Part shown: positions 57,008-64,000 of the stretch, in pieces
How the letters are laid out: the number at the start of each line of letters is the position of its first letter
How positions within the stretch are numbered: the first letter of the stretch is position 1
NCBI RefSeq assembly: GCF_021044565.1
Contig: NZ_CP087997.1
Span: 1,054,001 to 1,118,000 of the forward strand
Reading direction: 5' to 3'
DNA from: Subtercola endophyticus
GTDB lineage: Bacteria > Actinomycetota > Actinomycetes > Actinomycetales > Microbacteriaceae
Length of the DNA stretch: 64,000 bases
Notes under the pieces: model-generated
Database searches by the model: none
What the model saw: the letters and a program-made list of their open reading frames with translations, nothing else
Told to the model about the DNA's origin: nothing
Made by a program: the position numbers and the translations under genes

Positions 57008-59980
57008 TCAGCGCTCCAGCAGAATCGTCTTGATCTCGAACGGTGTGAACTCGAGGCGGTCGAGATCGGCCGGCCCGGTGGCTCGCTCGATGAGATCTGT
57101 CTCGCTCGCCCGGGAGTGTTCGAGAGTAGTTCGGAGCGCGGTCGTCGTCGGTTCGCCCAGACTCTCGTACAGGCGCACGATAACGCCGCGCCCGCCTTCG
57201 GCCGGCTTGAGGGTTTCGATGACGACGCCCGGGTGGTCGACTGACGCGACGCTGTCGAACGAGACACCGGCCGTGGTGAGCAGAGGGTTGTTCAGGCGGT
57301 ATCCGTCGCGGATCACGTCGGTCAGAGCATCCGGAGCGAACGGACGGAACGCGTAGGTGAAGCTGTGCGACCCGCGGTCGGCGGTCTTGTCGGGAAAGGT
57401 GGGGGAGCGCAGCAGGTTCAGGCTGATCAGACCGCTCTTGGCCCGGTGCCCGTATTTGCCGTCGTTGAGCAGCGCGAAACCGCCGCTCTCGTTCGAGGTG
57501 GCCAGCCACTTGTGCGCGCACACCTCGAACTGGGCCGTCGAGGGAGCATCGAGCTCGGTCGTGGCACGCTCGATGTGGCCGAACTGGATCTCGCACGTGG
57601 CAACGGGCCCATAGTGCGCGGGCCAGAAGTCGGCACGCAGCATGTGGTGCTTCTCGTGCCAGTCGATTCGGGTCTCGAACCGAACCAGTTCGCTGCCGCT
57701 CTCGAGCACGATGCGTTGCTCGATCTCACCGTGCTTCCAGGTGTAGGTCTGGCTCCGGATGATCTGGGGTCCGTCGATCGTGGTGGAAACGTGGCTCGGG
57801 GTGAGCACGCGCGGCGCGCGCGAGGTGTACTTCTGGCCGATGTCCCAGGCGTCGAACGGCCACTGGTAGGGATCGCGGTGCAGCGTGAGCCGGTTCAGCC
57901 CGCCGGCGGAGTGCTCGACTCCGGCCGCGTCGCGGCACGAGGAGATCGAGCCGTCGGCTGCGAACCGCAGGGTGAGAATGCCGTTCGTCATCGTGTCGGA
58001 GGTGAAGTCAAGCCGGTTGAAGTTGCTCGTGTCGTCGGGCGTCAACGGCGACAGGGCCGCTGCCGCATACGGAGCGACGTCGGCGCGGTACCAGCGCCCG
58101 TGCAGTTGGGTGAAGTCGTGCCGGGCAAACGATGTCAGATTGATGACGGAAGGTGGAGCATCCGGGGTCGTGGTAACGACGCGCGGCAGGCGGTCGACGA
58201 GCTCGCCGATATACGTGTCGGCGGCCGTCTCGACGCCTTCGTACGCCTCGACCGCCTCGCGGTTCACGCGGGCGATCGAGGAGCCGGGCAGAATGTCGTG
58301 AAAGTTATTCAGCAGCAGCGCACGCCAGTGCGGCTCGAGAACGACGGTGCTGTCGTCGCCGGCGATCGCGGCCAGCGCCTCGGCCTCGTGCAGCTTGCGG
58401 CCGGCGATCCGGTCGTGCTTCTTGATGAGGGCTTGGGTCGTGTAGGTTCCCTGATGCGTTTCGAGGTAGAGCTCGCCCGTGTGCGTGTGGGGGAGTTCGT
58501 CGACCTTCGTCTCGAGACCGCGAAAGAAGTCTCCGGCGCTACGGTATTCGACACGCGGCAGCCCGCGCAGGTCGTGCTCGCGCCCGGTCACCTCAAGATG
58601 AACCTCGTTCGGGCCGCCTCCGCCGTCGCCGGAGCCGTAGACGAGCAGCGCGGTGTTGATCGCCTTCTCGGGGTACTGCGCGAGGCCCCGCAGCAGACCG
58701 TCGGCCGCGCCGCGGCTGTTGTAGTCACCCTCCGGTGGCATGTGCACGAGCACGCTCGAGCCGTCGATGCCTTTCCAGACGAAACTGCGGTGCGGAAAGA
58801 CGGTGACCTTGTTCCAGGCGAGCTTGATGGTCTGAAACCAGTCCATGCCGCTCTTGGAGATGATCTGCGGCAGGTTTCCGCTGTAGCCGAAGGTGTCGGG
58901 CAGCCAGCACAACCGCAGGTCTTCGTCGCCGAGCCCGAACTCTTCTTTGAGAAACCGGCGCCCGACGAGCGACTGGCGGATGAGCGCCTCGCCGCCCGCG
59001 AGATTGGTGTCGGTCTCGACCCAGAACGAACCCTGCAGCTCGATGCGTTTCGCCGCGACCGCTTCTTTCACTCGCTCGTAGAGGGCGGGCTGCTCCTGTT
59101 TCATCCAGAACAGCTGCTGCGGCTGAGAGGTGCCGTAGAGATAGCCGTCGTGCTCTTCGATCGTGTTCACCGCACGCACATACGTGCGGGCCGCCTTACG
59201 GTGCGTTTCGCGCAGCGGCCAGAGCCAGGCCATGTCGAGGTGGCCGTGGCCGATGGCGCTGTAGACGAAGTCGCTCTCAGAGCGAGCTTCGAGCGAGGCC
59301 GCCAGGGCGACTCGTGCTCCGCGCAGATCGTGGGCTGCGAAGCGTTCGTACGAGGTCGCGAGCGCCCGGCGAAGCGAACTTTCGAGCGTATGGTCGTCGG
59401 TCGCCCGGGCCAGCACCAGCAGCGTGAGGTAGTCGTAGTAGAGAGCGAAGGCCTCGTCGTTGCGGGTCGCCACGTGAGCGCCGTGGTAAACGCCGCGTCC
59501 GATGGCGTAGAGCAGAAAGCCGTTATAGCTCACGTCGGCGAACAGTTCGATGTTCCCGTGCTCGTCGGGCTCGACGTGGTGCATGGGCCGGTACTGGGCG
59601 CCCGCGTGCGGCAGGTCGCCCTGCAGGAAGACGGTGCTGACCGAGTCGATGACGCCGCCCCGCGCGTCGTGCACGAGGGCCTCGCCGCGAATGCCGAGCA
59701 TCACGACCGTGTCGGGTTCGCCGAGTATCCGTTCGGGAATCGTGCCCGTCAGTCGGATCCAGGCGCAATCGTGGGTGCGGCCCCACGAGGTGCCGGGCTT
59801 GGCCGGGGTGAAGGCGCTGCGGTCGAGCGAGCCGAACGGTATCGGCTCGGGCGAGCGGATGATCTCCGCCTCCACCGGCGCGACGACACGGTAGATGCGG
59901 CTGCGCAAACGGCGGAGTCTGCGGTACTCCAGCGGCTCTTGCGCAGCGATACCGAACAGCCATGTTGCGAAGTTCGCCAT
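57008..59980 (-). CDS. Alpha-mannosidase, GH38
   Basis: 990 residues from ATG 59980 (AGGTGG 8 nt upstream); the frame is open further but the conserved start is here. The metal-binding catalytic core begins SAIGHGHLDMAWLWPLRET (near residue 244) and the nucleophile Asp lies in LCWLPDTFGYSGNLPQI (near 363); NNFHDILPGSSI is also a GH38 signature. C-terminal beta-sandwich domains follow. No signal peptide, so cytoplasmic: it acts on mannosides taken up by the GPH symporter encoded next to it. No regulator gene adjoins. Confidence 0.95.
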   Translation of the reverse strand: MANFATWLFGIAAQEPLEYRRLRRLRSRIYRVVAPVEAEIIRSPEPIPFGSLDRSAFTPAKPGTSWGRTHDCAWIRLTGTIPERILGEPDTVVMLGIRGEALVHDARGGVIDSVSTVFLQGDLPHAGAQYRPMHHVEPDEHGNIELFADVSYNGFLLYAIGRGVYHGAHVATRNDEAFALYYDYLTLLVLARATDDHTLESSLRRALATSYERFAAHDLRGARVALAASLEARSESDFVYSAIGHGHLDMAWLWPLRETHRKAARTYVRAVNTIEEHDGYLYGTSQPQQLFWMKQEQPALYERVKEAVAAKRIELQGSFWVETDTNLAGGEALIRQSLVGRRFLKEEFGLGDEDLRLCWLPDTFGYSGNLPQIISKSGMDWFQTIKLAWNKVTVFPHRSFVWKGIDGSSVLVHMPPEGDYNSRGAADGLLRGLAQYPEKAINTALLVYGSGDGGGGPNEVHLEVTGREHDLRGLPRVEYRSAGDFFRGLETKVDELPHTHTGELYLETHQGTYTTQALIKKHDRIAGRKLHEAEALAAIAGDDSTVVLEPHWRALLLNNFHDILPGSSIARVNREAVEAYEGVETAADTYIGELVDRLPRVVTTTPDAPPSVINLTSFARHDFTQLHGRWYRADVAPYAAAALSPLTPDDTSNFNRLDFTSDTMTNGILTLRFAADGSISSCRDAAGVEHSAGGLNRLTLHRDPYQWPFDAWDIGQKYTSRAPRVLTPSHVSTTIDGPQIIRSQTYTWKHGEIEQRIVLESGSELVRFETRIDWHEKHHMLRADFWPAHYGPVATCEIQFGHIERATTELDAPSTAQFEVCAHKWLATSNESGGFALLNDGKYGHRAKSGLISLNLLRSPTFPDKTADRGSHSFTYAFRPFAPDALTDVIRDGYRLNNPLLTTAGVSFDSVASVDHPGVVIETLKPAEGGRGVIVRLYESLGEPTTTALRTTLEHSRASETDLIERATGPADLDRLEFTPFEIKTILLER

Positions 59981-60092
59981 GACCGCCACCTTACATGCCA
60001 GCAATTGGCGATGTGCCCCGGCCGGTACCGTCGTTGCCGCGAACCACGGGCCGACCTGAGACGAGCCTCCGGCCGCCGCGCGTGCACAAGGG

Positions 60093-61139
60093 TCAGGGCA
60101 CGATGACGGCGCGGCCGCGGATGGTGCTGGCGGCGAGGGCCTCGTAAGCCTGGGGGCCGTCGTCGAGGGAGTAGGTCTGAATCTCGACGTCGATCTTGCC
60201 GGCGCGGGCCAGGTCGAGCACTTCGATGAGTTCACTGCGCGAGCCCCAATAGGGAATGCGTACGGCTGCGTCGTAGGCGATGGCGCCGAACCCGAGAGTC
60301 ATGCTGCCGCCGCCGATTCCGACGATGGTCACGTCGGAATCCAGCGCGGCGATGCTCTGCGCCAGAGCCATAGTGGGGGTCGCGCCCACGAAATCGAAGA
60401 CCGCGTTCACGCCGAGTCCGTTGGTCAGGTCGCGAATCTTCTCCGCGGCGGCTGCGTCGCTGATGATGACGTGATCGGCACCGACGTGGGTCGCCAGCTC
60501 GAGCTTTTCGTCACTCACGTCGAGCGCGATGATGGTCGCTCCCGAGAGCGCCTTGAGAATCTGGATGCCCACATGACCGAGCCCGCCCGTACCGATGACC
60601 ACGGCGAACGTACCCGCGCCGAGTTTCGGCAGTGACCGCTTGATGGCGTGGTAGGGGGTGAGCCCGGCATCCGTCAGCGACACGTTCTTCACGGGGTCGA
60701 GCCCGTCGAGCGGAACGAGGTGACGAGCATCGTCGACGATCATGTATTCGGCCATCGAGCCCTGGCTGCCGAGGCCGGGCGGGCGGATGCCCTCGGCTGC
60801 GGCATTCGTGCAGTAGTTCTCCATACCCATCGAACAGTTGTGACACCGACCGCACCCCCACGGCCCGTACACGGCCACAGCGTCGCCGACCTTCAGCGTC
60901 GAGTCGACGCCTTCGCCGAGCTCGTGCACGATGCCGGCACCCTCGTGGCCGAGCGTCATCGGCAGCGGATAACCCTGTTCGAGGTACTCCTTCTCGGGCA
61001 GCCCCATGACGAAGTCGTCGGAGTGGCAGACGCCACCAGCGGTCACCTTCAACAGCACCTGGCCGGGGCCGGGCTTCGGAATCGGAATCTCGACGACTTC
61101 AGGAGCTTGGCCGACGGCGACATAACGCAGTGCTTTCAC
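60093..61139 (-). CDS. NAD(P)-dependent zinc alcohol dehydrogenase
   Basis: 348 residues from GTG 61139 (AGAAG upstream). Catalytic zinc ligands are Cys38 (GGVCHSDDF), His65 and Glu66 (LGHEGAGIVHE); the structural zinc has all four Cys, 96, 99, 102 and 110 (GCGRCHNCSMGMENYC). The cofactor motif is VIGTGGLGHVGIQ, and Asp in IALDVS favours NAD. Close to the bacterial AdhT/AdhA-type primary and aromatic alcohol dehydrogenases. Stands between the mannosidase and acs; no promoter stands out. Confidence 0.93.
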   Translation of the reverse strand: MKALRYVAVGQAPEVVEIPIPKPGPGQVLLKVTAGGVCHSDDFVMGLPEKEYLEQGYPLPMTLGHEGAGIVHELGEGVDSTLKVGDAVAVYGPWGCGRCHNCSMGMENYCTNAAAEGIRPPGLGSQGSMAEYMIVDDARHLVPLDGLDPVKNVSLTDAGLTPYHAIKRSLPKLGAGTFAVVIGTGGLGHVGIQILKALSGATIIALDVSDEKLELATHVGADHVIISDAAAAEKIRDLTNGLGVNAVFDFVGATPTMALAQSIAALDSDVTIVGIGGGSMTLGFGAIAYDAAVRIPYWGSRSELIEVLDLARAGKIDVEIQTYSLDDGPQAYEALAASTIRGRAVIVP

Positions 61140-61233
61140 GAGAGGCTTCTTTCTTCTAGACGAACCTCGCTCTAGCGTACTCCTCGCTACACAACACCTG
61201 TCGGTTACTGCTTCCGCTGGCTGCTTCCGTCGG

Positions 61234-63303
<2,070 letters not shown>

Positions 63304-63456
63304 GGAGATCTCCTCATTGAAACTCTTGCGATCGCTGCAGGATGCTCGGCCAGTCACGCTCGTGACTAGTGCATTTGCATCCGGTGCCAGTATCCTGTCA
63401 CTCAGTGCCACGGGTGCGCAACTCGCCCCGCCTGCAGTCGACAGAGAAAGTTCCGT

Positions 63457-64000
63457 ATGAGCGAAGATCGAGACGGCCGCATAACCGCGCGCCCGGCGGC
63501 CGCCCAGGGAACGCAGCTCTACGCGCCGCTGAGACGAGCGGCACTGGAGCTGTTCGAGTCGAAAGGTTTCGAGGCGACCACGGCCGAAGACATCGCCCTT
63601 GCGGCAGGAATCAGCCGGCGCACGTTCTTTCGTTACTTTCCGGTGCGTGAAGACGTGCTGTTCTCCGATCACGCCGACTATCTGCTTCTGGTCGAAGAGC
63701 GCCTGCGATCGCTCGGTGCTGGCGGTGGTGGCGGTGGCGCCGAGCCGATCGCCATCGCTGGAGCGGCTCTCGCACCCGTGATCGACGGTCAGCTGGCCGA
63801 TGTCGACTTCGTGGTGCGCCGCTCGGCACTGGTGCGCAGCAACCGCGCCCTGCGCGACCGCGAGGTGCTCTGGCTGCGCGAATACCAGCAACTTCTCGGC
63901 GACTTCTTGACCCGGCAGGATCTCGGTTCGCGCAGCGAGATCTACGCCCAAATCGTGGCTGCCGCGCTGCTCGCCGCGCTCAGCCAAGTGTTCGAGCGCT
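63457..64000 (+). CDS. TetR family transcriptional regulator (3' end outside window)
   Basis: The frame is open from ATG 63457 to the window end (181 codons). The helix-turn-helix is TTAEDIALAAGISRRTFFRYFPVREDVLF (residues ~40-68), typical TetR. A six-Gly linker (~92-97) then leads to the ligand domain. It is divergent from acs, whose expression it may control. Confidence 0.9.
   Translation, partial: MSEDRDGRITARPAAAQGTQLYAPLRRAALELFESKGFEATTAEDIALAAGISRRTFFRYFPVREDVLFSDHADYLLLVEERLRSLGAGGGGGGAEPIAIAGAALAPVIDGQLADVDFVVRRSALVRSNRALRDREVLWLREYQQLLGDFLTRQDLGSRSEIYAQIVAAALLAALSQVFER

Noticed and set aside
57365..60106. 913-codon plus-strand ORF opposite the GH38 gene
   Set aside because: Antisense shadow of the mannosidase frame; the protein has no recognisable motif and crosses the mannosidase start.

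Overview
The window is high-GC DNA from an actinobacterium, almost certainly a member of the Microbacteriaceae. The evidence is the fabD-fabH-acpP-fabF order behind a PucR-type regulator and aceE, a DUF3145 gene, leuA-recO-uppS and dusB-dgt-dnaG blocks, frequent GTG starts and ATGA stop/start overlaps, and no CCA encoded in the tRNA genes. Species cannot be fixed from the sequence alone. About 62 protein genes (two cut by the window ends), three tRNAs, three degraded genes, and many hairpins and repeats are supported.

Layout. 1-5.3 kb: end of an M16 peptidase, a histidine phosphatase, a GNAT enzyme, dapB, a small membrane protein, then on the minus strand a TIGR01777 epimerase and a thioredoxin/DUF4395 pair. 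5.4-9.4 kb: a two-gene unit of an esterase and a large membrane aminoacyl-lipid synthase-like protein. 9.4-20.7 kb: core genes leuA (with a leucine-rich leader peptide and hairpin), recO, uppS, a YbaK deacylase, a DsbA-like protein with a 55-residue companion, dusB, dgt, dnaG and an orphan ABC ATPase. 20.7-25.8 kb: tRNA-Asn followed by a decayed azlCD pair, def, a DMT transporter, a GT4 glycosyltransferase, a membrane-anchored HEVGH protein and a CAT-anticodon tRNA. 26-29 kb: hydrolase, lipoprotein, PadR regulator, DUF3145.

29.3-37.1 kb is the fatty acid synthesis block on the minus strand: aceE makes acetyl-CoA, the PucR-type regulator is the likely pathway regulator, and FabD, FabH, AcpP and FabF form the type II elongation machinery. 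37.3-40.4 kb: an AhpE-like peroxiredoxin, then a Fic-wHTH protein translationally coupled to a K+-channel-like membrane protein. A 34-bp inverted repeat overlaps the predicted leaderless promoter of this pair. 40.5-54.5 kb is accessory: tRNA-Val, a lipoprotein, an NmrA-type relic, two Tat-exported paralogues, a divergent Lrp / MFS-M20 amidohydrolase unit, a TetR-SDR-MDR-SDR catabolic cluster and several small unknown proteins. 54.4-64 kb: SURF1, a GPH sugar transporter with a GH38 alpha-mannosidase, a zinc alcohol dehydrogenase, acetyl-CoA synthetase and a divergent TetR regulator cut by the window end.

Genome-wide traits visible here: many genes whose start codon lies 6-7 nt after a -10 hexamer (probable leaderless mRNAs); long perfect hairpins without U tracts at gene 3' ends; and a marked excess of GGATGC/GCATCC over GGACGC/GCGTCC. 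The best candidate for an undescribed system is the Fic plus channel-like operon with its promoter-overlapping 34-bp dyad.
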